Counted from the stretch's first letter, positions 1-7,957 are shown. The stretch is DNA of 64,000 nucleotides from Haemophilus sp. (GCA_019423025.1 JAHZCD010000004.1:99686-163685); one strand, 5' to 3'. Made by a program: numbers and translations. The notes: generated from the letters alone by a model not told the origin.

Positions 1-757
1 GAAAAGAGGGAAATTTTTCATGTGTTAAATTAATGGGTTTTAATTGAATCCATGTGTTTTTTTGCTTAATTAATTGAGGGTATTCAGTATAAGTAATCTT
101 TTTTTCTTTTAATTCTTTTAGCCATTGGTAAGGTTTATAACGAATATCATGCCAATCGTAAGCCTCCCTAATATCGCTAAGTAATCTTTGTAGAAATTGA
201 GCTTTGTCTTCTTTTATAGCCTGCTCTAAAGTCAAATAAATGTCTTGCCAGCTTTTTACATATAATTGATAAGTTATTTTAAGATTTCTAGCTTGTAGTA
301 TATCGTCTATTTGTTTCTTTAATTGTTTCTTGTTTTTGGCACTATATTCATGCATTCCACCAACAGTTAGTAAAATAGGATCGTTTATTTCATTGTTATA
401 AGCAGCCTGAATTTCATTAGCGAGTTGATACGCGTATTGTTGCTGGGTATTATCGTATCGTTTGGCTTCGATAATAATGGTTTGCTGCATTTGATTAAAT
501 AAGACGACATCGGGCTCGATTTTGGCGTTATTTATTTCCCAATATGGCCAGAATTCTATTTCGTATAAGTGACCAAAATCATAACCATCAAGAAGATTTT
601 GAATAAATCGGCTAAATACTTCATCGGGTAAATAAGCTATTCTTTCAAAAACACTTGATGTCAAAATATCCTCTGCTCCTTGCGTTTCTCCTATTTTTAG
701 TCTAGTTCCGGCTAGTCCACTACCTGTCTTCTTCCCATGTAATACTGCTGATAGCAT
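1..757 (-). CDS. PD-(D/E)XK nuclease-like protein, 3' end beyond window
   Basis: An open frame of 252 codons runs leftwards off the window from an ATG at 757, with an SD-like AAAAGGAAAA just upstream. Seen: a hydrophobic strand containing E81-P82-D83, then 13 residues, then E97-A98-K99 inside IIIEAKR, with acidic residues E66 and E68 before it. This E-P-D...E-A-K pattern is the hallmark of the PD-(D/E)XK nuclease fold, used by restriction enzymes and many repair and defence nucleases. The part after the motif is charged and helical, and no other domain was recognised. The gene is AT-rich and lies beyond the terminator of the nanY operon, so it may belong to an accessory patch to the left. Substrate and partners cannot be inferred. 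The fold assignment is an inference from motif spacing. Confidence 0.6.
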   Translation of the reverse strand, partial: MLSAVLHGKKTGSGLAGTRLKIGETQGAEDILTSSVFERIAYLPDEVFSRFIQNLLDGYDFGHLYEIEFWPYWEINNAKIEPDVVLFNQMQQTIIIEAKRYDNTQQQYAYQLANEIQAAYNNEINDPILLTVGGMHEYSAKNKKQLKKQIDDILQARNLKITYQLYVKSWQDIYLTLEQAIKEDKAQFLQRLLSDIREAYDWHDIRYKPYQWLKELKEKKITYTEYPQLIKQKNTWIQLKPINLTHEKFPSF

Positions 758-890
758 TTATTTTTCCTTTTAATTCATTATAGAGAACTGCAAGCTGTAG
801 TTTCTGCAAAATATTATCTATATGCCTTTTCAGATCTAAACCTTTAGCTTTAGGTTTTTTCTTTAACCTTGAGTAATATATCTCATGCAA
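720..890 (-). pseudogene. Short ORF remnant overlapping the nuclease-like gene
   Basis: A 56-residue frame can be read from a TTG at 890 to a TAG at 722-720, overlapping the start of the nuclease-like gene by 38 nt in another frame. The product is lysine-rich (KKKPKAKG near its start) and helical. It has no ATG and no SD, and the frame is closed upstream just past the USS hairpin at 894-927. It looks more like the surviving 3' end of a gene that once preceded the nuclease gene than like an intact gene. It could still be a translated leader coupled to the nuclease ORF. No homologue was recognised. Confidence 0.3.
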
Positions 891-893
891 AGT

Positions 894-927
894 AACCGCA
901 CTTTGATTCCTTAACCAAAGTGCGGTT
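894..927 (-). terminator. Uptake-sequence inverted pair, terminator of nanY operon
   Basis: AACCGCACTTTG and CAAAGTGCGGTT form a 12-bp stem around a 10-nt loop just past the nanY stop. In the leftward direction it is followed by only a weak T-rich run. Paired uptake signals after genes are known to serve as terminators in Haemophilus. Confidence 0.7.
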
Positions 928-943
928 AATTTTTATGTTATTT

Positions 944-2050
944 TTATTTACCGATGATTTCGGCTAAATCAACTTTGCGGTTTTCGTAACGAGAACGAGT
1001 ACATGCATCGGCAGTGGCGATAGCTGCACGAGCGGCTTCACCGGTGAGTAATTTCACAAATTCCTCAGTTGGTTCCATACCGTGTAGAATGTCGTTTAAA
1101 TAACGCATTTCTTTTTTCATGATAGAACTCAACCAGAGTGGTGTACGCTTACCTGGTTTACCGTATTGAATCGCACCGTCCATTTCTGTGCTGTTGTAAA
1201 TACGGGTACGGTCATCATCTTCTTCTTGGGTTTCGTGAATGAGGAAATAGGTGTCTTTTCCATCCACGCGAAGGGTGCCTTTGGTATTGTACATATCAAG
1301 TTTGATCGCGCCTTTTTCCCCTTGAATTAATACGTAATGTTCACCCCAACGGAAAGCGGAACCCCATTCTAGAACAGCGAAGCGATTATCATCGTATTCC
1401 ATGGTGACAAAAATCATATCGTCTTCATCACCGAATTTTTCGCCTTTGTGTGCAACATTGGCGGCTGCCATAGTAACGGTTTTTGGCATACCACCCATAA
1501 TGAATTGTACACAGTCTAATTCGTGAATATGGTGGTATAAGTGGCCGCCAGATTTTTCACGGATTTTTTTCCATGAAATGGTTGGTTGTTGTTCTTCCCA
1601 GCCGTTACGTGCGGTGTGGCAATAAAGCACTTTACCGATCACGCCTTGATTGATTAATTCTTTGGCATGGTGAACACCGTTAAAGAAGTTCATCACATGG
1701 CCAGCCATAAAGGTGACACCATTTTCTTCGCAAGCACGTACCATGTCGTCACAGTCTTGATAACTTAAGGCGATTGGTTTTTCACAGAAAACATGCTTTT
1801 TGTTTTTCGCTGCAAGAATGACAGGCTCTTTGTGTAAGTAGTTAGGGGTGGCGACAATCACGCAATCCACATCAGGGGAAGTGACCAATTCTTCAAGAGA
1901 TTTTGCTGCTACGCATTGCAATTCTTGAGCAATGGTTTCACCATTTTCAGGGTCATATACCATGGTAATCTGTGCATCATCAAATTCATTCATGAAGCGG
2001 GCTAAATCTGCACCAAAATAGCCAACGCCAACAACACCATATCGCATCAT
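944..2050 (-). CDS. nanY: NanY-like Gfo/Idh/MocA oxidoreductase (dehydrated sialic acids)
   Basis: This 368-aa NAD-dependent oxidoreductase is recognised as the counterpart of E. coli YjhC (372 aa) from its N-terminus (YGVVGVGYFGA), VYDPENGE, the run around YLHKEPV, and the HETQEEDDD segment. Seen: a Rossmann glycine motif at residues 8-13, the family EKP motif at 90-92, and HHIHELD at 173-179. Family knowledge: YjhC/NanY acts on 2,7-anhydro-Neu5Ac and 2,3-dehydro-Neu5Ac released by some sialidases, returning them to N-acetylneuraminate by an NAD-cycling mechanism in the cytoplasm. It is last in a leftward group with a second oxidoreductase and a GntR regulator, opposite nanX. Start ATG 2050 has AAGGAG six bases upstream. 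The substrate is inferred from homology and context. Confidence 0.8.
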   Translation of the reverse strand: MMRYGVVGVGYFGADLARFMNEFDDAQITMVYDPENGETIAQELQCVAAKSLEELVTSPDVDCVIVATPNYLHKEPVILAAKNKKHVFCEKPIALSYQDCDDMVRACEENGVTFMAGHVMNFFNGVHHAKELINQGVIGKVLYCHTARNGWEEQQPTISWKKIREKSGGHLYHHIHELDCVQFIMGGMPKTVTMAAANVAHKGEKFGDEDDMIFVTMEYDDNRFAVLEWGSAFRWGEHYVLIQGEKGAIKLDMYNTKGTLRVDGKDTYFLIHETQEEDDDRTRIYNSTEMDGAIQYGKPGKRTPLWLSSIMKKEMRYLNDILHGMEPTEEFVKLLTGEAARAAIATADACTRSRYENRKVDLAEIIGK

Positions 2051-2060
2051 AATAAACTCC

Positions 2061-3134
2061 TTATTTTTTCACTGAGATTTGTTTTTCCGTTACCATGGAT
2101 TGCTTCGCTGCTTCTGCAACTTCGATGGCTTCAGTTAAACATAGACTTAATGGACTGATTTTTCCTTGTGTTAAGTGCTCCACTACGCTTTGTACTTCGA
2201 TTTCAGCCGCTCGGCTTAACCAAAGTTGGCAAGGTGCGTGGGTGACATTATATTGCTGAGTGCCTTTGGCACTTTCACGTAAAGATAAATCAGCCTCAAA
2301 TTCATCAAATAAATCAACGTGTTCTATTTTTCCATCTAGATAATTAAATGTGACACTTGAGGTAAAGAAATTGACTTCAATCACACCATTTTCACCATGA
2401 ATTTGAATGCCCCATTGGTGTAACCGATAAGCGGTGCCCATTTCGAGCGAACCTAACACGCCATTTTCAAAACGTAGTAACAGTTGCAACACATCACGAC
2501 TATCAGGTGTATCGAGATGCGCTTGATTAGCGGCTTGAGCAAAGACCGCCTCAATATCACCTAATAACCAACAGAGTAAATCCAGTTCGTGAATGAGGTG
2601 GAAAAGCTCGCCGCCCGTAAGATTGGCATCTAATTTCCACCACTCTTTATTTGGTAGGTTTTCAATCCAACGCTGACGCATGGCTCGTGCGACCGTAATT
2701 CTACCTAATTTTCCTTGTTCTAAAGCCGCTTTGACTTTTAACATGCCAGGTAACGTACGTTCCAAATGGCCCACAAAAATGAATTTGCCTTTTTCTTCAG
2801 CAAGACGGCGTAAATGTTGCCCTTGAGAAGAGCTTAAGGTAAAAGGTGTTTCAATAAAGACATGACAACCAGCATTTAACGCTAAGATAGCTGGGGAATA
2901 ATGAGCATAGTTTGGTGTGGCGATAACCACTAAATCCGCTTTAGTTTCTGCCAACATTTCTTCTACACTAAAAAAGGCTTGGCTACCGTATTGGTCTGCG
3001 AGTTTTTGTGCAAGAGAAGGATTGATATCGGTCACTGCAATTAAGTTTGCTTGGGCTTTGTCAAATGCAGAAGCCAACTGAACGCCAAAAAAGCCGCAGC
3101 CGATTAAGGCGATGTTTAATCCATTAGTTTGCAT
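2061..3134 (-). CDS. Second Gfo/Idh/MocA oxidoreductase with ETP in place of EKP
   Basis: A 357-aa paralogue of the neighbouring NanY. It keeps the Rossmann motif (GCGFFG, residues 12-17), the strand IATPNYAH and the GGELFHLIHELD block. The usual EKP catalytic/cofactor motif reads E95-T96-P97, so the conserved lysine is missing. It may act on a related sugar by altered chemistry, act with NanY, or be a non-catalytic sensor; none of these is shown. Its start overlaps the end of the upstream gntR gene, suggesting translational coupling. ATGs at 3137 and 3134 are both possible; 3134 sits five bases from the AAGGAGG SD and is preferred. The stop is ten bases before the nanY start. Confidence 0.75.
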   Translation of the reverse strand: MQTNGLNIALIGCGFFGVQLASAFDKAQANLIAVTDINPSLAQKLADQYGSQAFFSVEEMLAETKADLVVIATPNYAHYSPAILALNAGCHVFIETPFTLSSSQGQHLRRLAEEKGKFIFVGHLERTLPGMLKVKAALEQGKLGRITVARAMRQRWIENLPNKEWWKLDANLTGGELFHLIHELDLLCWLLGDIEAVFAQAANQAHLDTPDSRDVLQLLLRFENGVLGSLEMGTAYRLHQWGIQIHGENGVIEVNFFTSSVTFNYLDGKIEHVDLFDEFEADLSLRESAKGTQQYNVTHAPCQLWLSRAAEIEVQSVVEHLTQGKISPLSLCLTEAIEVAEAAKQSMVTEKQISVKK

Positions 3135-3834
3135 CATGCCCTCCTTGTTGTAAGCGTTGGCGAATACTTTGGAAATATTGCAAGATCGCACGTTGCATGC
3201 GCACCAAATCATGCGCTTCTACGGCATCAATTAATTCACGGTGTTGCATGGCTAATTTTTCAGGAGAAAGTATTGGTGGCGGTAAGCCTTTTTCTACTTG
3301 TTGATAAATTTGCCAAAACGCATCTAAATACTGAATCAGTAACGGGTTATTTAATGGTTCATAAAGTTTTAAATGAATGTGGTATTCATCTTTTGGGGAA
3401 AATTTTTGCTCACGGGCATTTTTTTCCATATTGGCCACTGATTTTTGCAAAAGTGCGGTCTGTTCTTGGCTAATTTTTCCCAACACCATAGGGGCAAAAC
3501 CGTATTCCAAAATTTCCCGAATATCCAAAATATTAATCAGCTGATTATGATCATTATGCAAATTCAGTTGGGTGTGAAAACTTAATCCGCGAATCATTGG
3601 CACAAGAGAGGATTCACTCACAAAGGTGCCAACGCCATGGCGAATGTCTAAAATGTGTAGCGCCTCTAAAGATTTAATGGCTTCACGCAAACTGGAACGG
3701 CTCACACCAAGCTGTTCAATCAGCTCATTTTCTGTTGGCATCAAATCGCCGGATTTAAGATTTTGTTTAATGATGAGCGATTTGATTTTATCCTGCAAAA
3801 CGAGACTTGCTTCTTTTTTACTTGTTTTTTTCAT
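3124..3834 (-). CDS. GntR/FadR-subfamily transcriptional regulator
   Basis: A 236-aa regulator with an N-terminal winged helix (GDLMPTENELIEQLGVSRSS, about residues 30-50) followed by an all-helical FCD ligand domain. The FCD domain normally binds a carboxylate or sugar acid through metal-coordinating histidines; YHIHL and the later QHREL provide candidates. E. coli NanR is in the same broad family, so a sialic-acid-type inducer is plausible but unproven. It overlaps the next gene and faces nanX divergently, so it probably controls both transcripts from 3835-4008. Start: ATG 3834 follows GAGAA with suitable spacing; an ATG at 3846 is the alternative. Known Haemophilus sialic-acid loci use an RpiR-type NanR, so this is a different regulator. 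Confidence 0.8.
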   Translation of the reverse strand: MKKTSKKEASLVLQDKIKSLIIKQNLKSGDLMPTENELIEQLGVSRSSLREAIKSLEALHILDIRHGVGTFVSESSLVPMIRGLSFHTQLNLHNDHNQLINILDIREILEYGFAPMVLGKISQEQTALLQKSVANMEKNAREQKFSPKDEYHIHLKLYEPLNNPLLIQYLDAFWQIYQQVEKGLPPPILSPEKLAMQHRELIDAVEAHDLVRMQRAILQYFQSIRQRLQQGGHDAN

Positions 3835-3899
3835 TTCTGTTCTCATTTTCTAATCTATTTTCTGAATTTGTGATCCAGCTCTCATTCTCTTTAATTGAC

Positions 3900-3920
3900 A
3901 TAAGACATCATACGTCTTAT
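3900..3920. promoter_or_regulatory. Palindrome ATAAGAC-N7-GTCTTAT, candidate GntR operator
   Basis: A perfect 7+7 bp inverted repeat with a 7-bp spacer lies between the divergent gntR and nanX genes, about 66 bp from the gntR start and 89 bp from nanX. Its position and dyad suggest the binding site of the local GntR regulator. Binding is inferred. Confidence 0.5.
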
Positions 3921-3961
3921 CTTTATTTATGCAAGCAGAAATTAGCAGTGATTTTAAATTC

Positions 3962-3977
3962 TGTGATCTATACCACA
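3962..3977. promoter_or_regulatory. CRP-like box TGTGA-N6-CCACA
   Basis: TGTGATCTATACCACA matches the CRP consensus TGTGA-N6-TCACA at nine of ten positions. It ends about 31 bases before the nanX ATG, which is close for activating nanX. It could instead activate the leftward gntR operon or repress nanX. The complementary strand also contains one GGTATA hexamer, the E. coli NanR half-site, which may be chance. Confidence 0.5.
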
Positions 3978-4008
3978 AAATTCTCAAATACAAGGAAGGG
4001 AGGTTGTT

Positions 4009-5235
4009 ATGACAACATCATTACCATGGTATAAAGAAGTCAGTCCTACGCAAAAAAAAGCGTTATTTGCGGCTTGGTTAGGTTATGTTTTTGATGGCTT
4101 CGATTATATGCTGATCACTTACGTGCTTTTGGATATTCAAAAAGAATTCGCCATGAGCACAACGGAAACATCCACATTATTACTTGCAGCGTTCGTCGCA
4201 CGTCCATTAGGTGGGGCGATTTTTGGTAGTTTTGCCGATAAATATGGTCGTCGTTTGGCGATGATTGTTTCCATTATTACGTATTCCGTCGGCACATTCT
4301 TGTGCGGATTATCCACCAGTTATATTTGGCTTTTCATCTTCCGTATGATTATCGGTATGGGGATGGCAGGTGAATATGCGTGTTCTTCCTCTTATGCCAT
4401 TGAAAGCTGGCCACAACATTTGCGTACGAAAGCCAGTGCATTTTTAGTGAGTGGCTTTTCCATCGGTAATATTCTTGCTTCTCAAGTGATTCCTTGGGTT
4501 GCACAAGCTTATGGCTGGCGTGTGGCTTTCTTTATTGGTTTAGCACCGGTAGCTTTAGTACTCTATGTTCGTCGTCATGCCCCTGAAAGTGAAGAATGGG
4601 CACAAGCGAAAGCAGCGGGTAAAGTGAATAAAGTTCCACTTACTGACCTGTTCACTAAAAAACAATTACCAATCACCTTAATTATTTTCTTAGTTTGTTA
4701 TTCAATTTTCTCCGTAAACTGGCCGGTAGTGGGCTTGCTTCCACTTTACCTAAAAGAAAACGGCTATGCTGAAAATGTGAAATCACTGATGTTCTGGGCA
4801 GGCTTTGGTATCCTCATCGGTACCTTAATTGCAGGCTTTATCGGGGATAAATTGGGTGAGAAGAAAACCTTTGTATATAGCTTATTGTTATCACTTTTCT
4901 TCCTCTTCCCAGTATTCTATTTGCCAGAAAATAATGTGTTAGCCCTTGGTGCATTGCTCTTCTTCTTACTTGCAACTAACTTAGGGATTGCCGGTTTAGT
5001 GCCAAAATATATGGCGACTTTCTTCCCGGCCGAAATGCGAAGCACAGGTATTGGTTTCATCTATAACTTCGCTGCGATCGGTGGTGGGGTGTCTCCTGTA
5101 ATTGCCGCCGCACTTAGCGAAAGAGTGGGACTTGGTTCAGCCCTTGTGTATGTCACTTTATTCTGGACAATTGTCCTTGTTGCTCTCGTTGGATTAAGAT
5201 TGCCAGAACGTATTCAAGCTCGTATGCAACAATAA
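4009..5235 (+). CDS. nanX: NanX-like MFS transporter for anhydro-sialic acids
   Basis: A 408-aa, 12-helix major facilitator protein closely resembling E. coli YjhB (405 aa) and, less closely, the sialate/H+ symporter NanT. Seen: WYKEVSP at the N-terminus, AWLGYVFDGFDYM in helix 1, the MFS loop DKYGRR, GMGMAGEYAC and IESWPQ in helix 4-5, and NLGIAGLVPK in helix 10. Family knowledge: NanX (YjhB) imports 2,7-anhydro-Neu5Ac and related dehydrated sialic acids across the inner membrane. It lacks the two extra helices of NanT. It sits opposite gntR and the nanY group, so import and oxidation are probably co-induced. ATG 4009 follows a strong SD, AAGGGAGG. Substrate is inferred. Confidence 0.8.
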   Translation: MTTSLPWYKEVSPTQKKALFAAWLGYVFDGFDYMLITYVLLDIQKEFAMSTTETSTLLLAAFVARPLGGAIFGSFADKYGRRLAMIVSIITYSVGTFLCGLSTSYIWLFIFRMIIGMGMAGEYACSSSYAIESWPQHLRTKASAFLVSGFSIGNILASQVIPWVAQAYGWRVAFFIGLAPVALVLYVRRHAPESEEWAQAKAAGKVNKVPLTDLFTKKQLPITLIIFLVCYSIFSVNWPVVGLLPLYLKENGYAENVKSLMFWAGFGILIGTLIAGFIGDKLGEKKTFVYSLLLSLFFLFPVFYLPENNVLALGALLFFLLATNLGIAGLVPKYMATFFPAEMRSTGIGFIYNFAAIGGGVSPVIAAALSERVGLGSALVYVTLFWTIVLVALVGLRLPERIQARMQQ

Positions 5236-5253
5236 AAAACGAAAGCAAAACAG

Positions 5254-5280
5254 ACCGCACTTTTAGGTGCGGTTTGTTGT
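5254..5280 (+). terminator. Terminator after nanX
   Basis: ACCGCAC-TTTTAG-GTGCGGT hairpin followed by TTGTTGTTT, just after the nanX stop. The left arm includes an uptake signal. Confidence 0.7.
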
Positions 5281-5294
5281 TTATACAAAAATAG

Positions 5295-5310
5295 TTTGAA
5301 GCGCATCACA
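5295..5310 (+). promoter_or_regulatory. CRP-like box upstream of DASS symporter
   Basis: TTTGA-AGCGCA-TCACA matches nine of ten consensus CRP positions. It lies about 80 bp before the symporter ATG, a suitable distance for a class II promoter with an AT-rich -10 around 5320-5340. CRP binding is inferred. Confidence 0.4.
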
Positions 5311-5360
5311 AATTTGTTAAATATATGTTTCAATTTTTTCGGTTAAATGCTAATTAATAA

Positions 5361-5384
5361 TCTCCCCTATCGTTTTATAGGAGA
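5361..5384 (+). promoter_or_regulatory. Hairpin covering the SD of the symporter gene
   Basis: TCTCCCCTAT, six bases, then ATAGGAGA: the right arm contains the AGGAG Shine-Dalgarno of the next gene and the left arm can pair with it, allowing a two-base bulge. When folded, the ribosome site would be hidden. Regulation is inferred. Confidence 0.45.
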
Positions 5385-5390
5385 TTGTAT

Positions 5391-6776
5391 ATGCAAACTC
5401 AACAAACCTTTCTCTCTAAATATAAAAGTCTCATTATTCTTGCCTTAGACTTTGTCTTCATGTTGGTGTTAATCAAAATATTGCCCTTTTCTGCTCAAGA
5501 GAATCGCGGGTTAGCCTTGCTTATTTTTATTGGTATTTTATGGTTAACGGAAGCCTTTAATATTACCGTGACATCCCTTATGGTGCCTGTCGTGGCCATA
5601 GGATTAGGCTTGATTAATACACAAAAAGCGCTCGCACCATTCTCTACCCCAATTATTTATATGTTCTTTGGGGGATTTGTGGTGGCTGCGGTGTTGCAAA
5701 TTCAGAATCTAGATAAGATTATTGCGAATTACATTATTCGTTTGGCCAAAGGAAACTTAAAACTTTCTATTACCTACCTCTTCACCGTAACTACATTCCT
5801 TTCTATGTGGATTAACAACACCGCTGTGGCGGCGATGATGTTACCGCTCACGATGGGGATGTTAAAAGGTATCAATGCAGAGAAAAACCATCGGTTGTAC
5901 GCCTTTGTATTGTTAGGCATGGCATTTAGTGCTAGTATCGGTGGTATTGGTACCTTGGTGGGAAGTGCACCGAATGCCATTTTGGCATCTCAAATTCAAG
6001 TGACCTTTACGGAATGGCTAGGCTACGGTTTCCCAGTGATGGTACTGCTTGTGCCTTCAATGATTTTTTCTTTATGGGTGATTTTACGTCCAGACTTTTC
6101 TGTGGATTTTAATCCATCACTTGAGAAAGTCAGCTTTAATCGAAAAAATATCATTACCTTAATGATCTTTATCGGTATGGCGATTATGTTACTTTTCAGC
6201 TCTCTCTTAAACCCATGGATTACGGCTTTCCTTGAATTGCCGAAAAAAATCGAAAACTTTGATACCGTGATTGCACTATGCGTTGTGATCTTTATTTGTG
6301 TTTCAGGTGTCGCGAGTTGGAAAGAAATTCAAGAGCGTGTTGAATGGGGCGTGCTCGTTTTATTCGGTGGTGGTTTAACACTCAGTATCGTGATGAAAGA
6401 TTCTGGTGCCAGTAAGATTATGGCGGATAGTATCGTTCAGTTTGTGCAAACCAAACCACTTTGGGTACTTTGCTTTGTGATGACGGCATTTATTATTTTC
6501 TTAACGGAATTTACATCGAATACCGCCAGTGCAGCGTTGATTATGCCAATTGTGATTTCAGTGGCTCAATCTATGAATTTACCGCCTATTGCTTTAGCCG
6601 CAATTATCGCTTGTGGGGCAAGTTGTGCATTTATGTTGCCAATCGCTACACCGCCTAATGCTATCGTGTTTGCAACAGGAAATGTGAAACAACTCGATAT
6701 GGCCAAAGTCGGTTTGATTCTCAATCTATTCTGTATCGCCATCATCGGCAGTATGACTTATTTTGTTTGGTTGTAA
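5391..6776 (+). CDS. DASS-family divalent anion:Na+ symporter
   Basis: A 461-aa polytopic protein of the divalent-anion/Na+ symporter family (CitT/SLC13, VcINDY-like), which imports di- or tricarboxylates across the inner membrane. Seen: WINNTAVAAMMLPL at the first half-site and FTSNTASAALIMP at the second, the two SNT-type signatures that bind Na+ and carboxylate, plus GTLVGSAPNA and ATPPNAIVFA loops typical of the family. Length matches the family. ATG 5391 is chosen because AGGAG lies seven bases upstream; an in-frame TTG at 5385 has no SD. It stands alone between two terminators, preceded by a CRP-like box and an SD-masking hairpin. The exact substrate (succinate, malate, citrate, tartrate) cannot be read from sequence. 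Confidence 0.85.
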   Translation: MQTQQTFLSKYKSLIILALDFVFMLVLIKILPFSAQENRGLALLIFIGILWLTEAFNITVTSLMVPVVAIGLGLINTQKALAPFSTPIIYMFFGGFVVAAVLQIQNLDKIIANYIIRLAKGNLKLSITYLFTVTTFLSMWINNTAVAAMMLPLTMGMLKGINAEKNHRLYAFVLLGMAFSASIGGIGTLVGSAPNAILASQIQVTFTEWLGYGFPVMVLLVPSMIFSLWVILRPDFSVDFNPSLEKVSFNRKNIITLMIFIGMAIMLLFSSLLNPWITAFLELPKKIENFDTVIALCVVIFICVSGVASWKEIQERVEWGVLVLFGGGLTLSIVMKDSGASKIMADSIVQFVQTKPLWVLCFVMTAFIIFLTEFTSNTASAALIMPIVISVAQSMNLPPIALAAIIACGASCAFMLPIATPPNAIVFATGNVKQLDMAKVGLILNLFCIAIIGSMTYFVWL

Positions 6777-6817
6777 ATGTTGTTAAAACTGACCGCACTT
6801 TATTAGCCTATAAAAGT

Positions 6818-6841
6818 AAACCGCACGTTAACGTGCGGTTT
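6818..6841. terminator. Bidirectional terminator, perfect 24-bp palindrome
   Basis: AAACCGCACGTT followed directly by AACGTGCGGTTT is a perfect palindrome between the converging symporter and ABC genes, with T-rich sequence to the right and A-rich sequence to the left. A separate uptake signal lies at about 6792. Confidence 0.75.
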
Positions 6842-6846
6842 ATTGT

Positions 6847-7938
6847 TTATCTCGAAATAACCTCTTTTGTGAAGGCTTCCATTTCGGCTTTACGCCATGG
6901 TGTTGAGAAGAAAATAGTATCTTTCAAACCAGATTCACTATTTAGTGGACGAACACCGAATTCTTGGTTTAATTTCTGTTGTACTTCAGGTGAGGTAATC
7001 CAATGCACGAAAACAAGTGATGCGGCTGGGTTAGGCGCATTTTTTGCTACGGTTACAACATTACCACCGCCAGGCATCCCAAATTTTGGTACATAGAATT
7101 TTAAACGGTCAGTAATTGCACCTTGTTTTTGCAAGCTGAACAAGTGATCTTGCCATGCAGAGACAATCACTAACTCACCATCGTTTAAACGGGTTAGACT
7201 ATCAGCATTCGAAGCTGTACGGATTAGCGCATCTTTTTTACTGCTGAACCAATCCCAGGTTTTCTTCCAATTAGCAATCTGTGCTTCATCAATTTTATCG
7301 GTACGGTAATCATAATCACCATTAATATACACTAAAGCTCGCTGAATGAAGGCATTACCGGAGCTGCCACCGTTTGGATCAGAATAGCCGAATTTTTTTG
7401 GATTTTTATCAATATAACTTTCCATATCAGCCCAAGATTGTGGCAGTTCCTCTTCTTTTATTCGCATAGGATCATAAGCTAGACCGGTTTGATTACCCCA
7501 GTAACCTACAGCCATATCGCCTAATTCAACACCTTGTAAGTGGTGATTTAATTTATCGAAATTTGGTAAGTTATTGAGTTTTACAAGAATGTCATTTTTC
7601 GCTACGTTGCCTAAACGGTCAGCATTTAACACAACCACATCCATTTTGCCGGTTTCTAGATTTTTTTCAGCGATCAGTTTATTGATATTACCGTCCAAGG
7701 TGCCTTCAGGTACTTTGACTTTAATACCGTATTGATTTTCAAATTCTTTAACAAAATTACGGAATTGCGGCTGCAAATACCAAACGCTAACTGTCAATTT
7801 TCCTTCTTTTTTAGCGAGTTCTTCGATTTCACTCCAAGATTTACCACTTAAGTCAGTGGAAGCCGAGGCGAAAGTACTGACAGCCAAGGCGGCAGCGGTA
7901 AGACCAATGGATAGAAGTTTACGGATGTTTTTTTGCAT
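6847..7938 (-). CDS. ABC importer periplasmic solute-binding protein
   Basis: A 363-aa periplasmic binding protein with a cleavable signal peptide (SIGLTAAALAVSTFASA, cut near residue 27). The core, with GKLTVSVWY, VPEGTLDGNI, AYDPMRI and late PNPAASLVFVHWITSPEVQQ, is typical of the extracellular solute-binding families serving polyamine, iron(III), thiamine and phosphonate importers. It is the last gene of a four-gene leftward operon (ATPase, two permeases, binding protein). No substrate-specific residue pattern was recognised. ATG 7938 follows AAGGAG. Confidence 0.8.
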   Translation of the reverse strand: MQKNIRKLLSIGLTAAALAVSTFASASTDLSGKSWSEIEELAKKEGKLTVSVWYLQPQFRNFVKEFENQYGIKVKVPEGTLDGNINKLIAEKNLETGKMDVVVLNADRLGNVAKNDILVKLNNLPNFDKLNHHLQGVELGDMAVGYWGNQTGLAYDPMRIKEEELPQSWADMESYIDKNPKKFGYSDPNGGSSGNAFIQRALVYINGDYDYRTDKIDEAQIANWKKTWDWFSSKKDALIRTASNADSLTRLNDGELVIVSAWQDHLFSLQKQGAITDRLKFYVPKFGMPGGGNVVTVAKNAPNPAASLVFVHWITSPEVQQKLNQEFGVRPLNSESGLKDTIFFSTPWRKAEMEAFTKEVISR

Positions 7939-7957
7939 AAGATGCTCCTTGTGAAAA

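Noticed and set aside
3129..3473. Plus-strand 114-aa frame over gntR
   Set aside because: It lies opposite a well-supported gene, has no SD and resembles no family.
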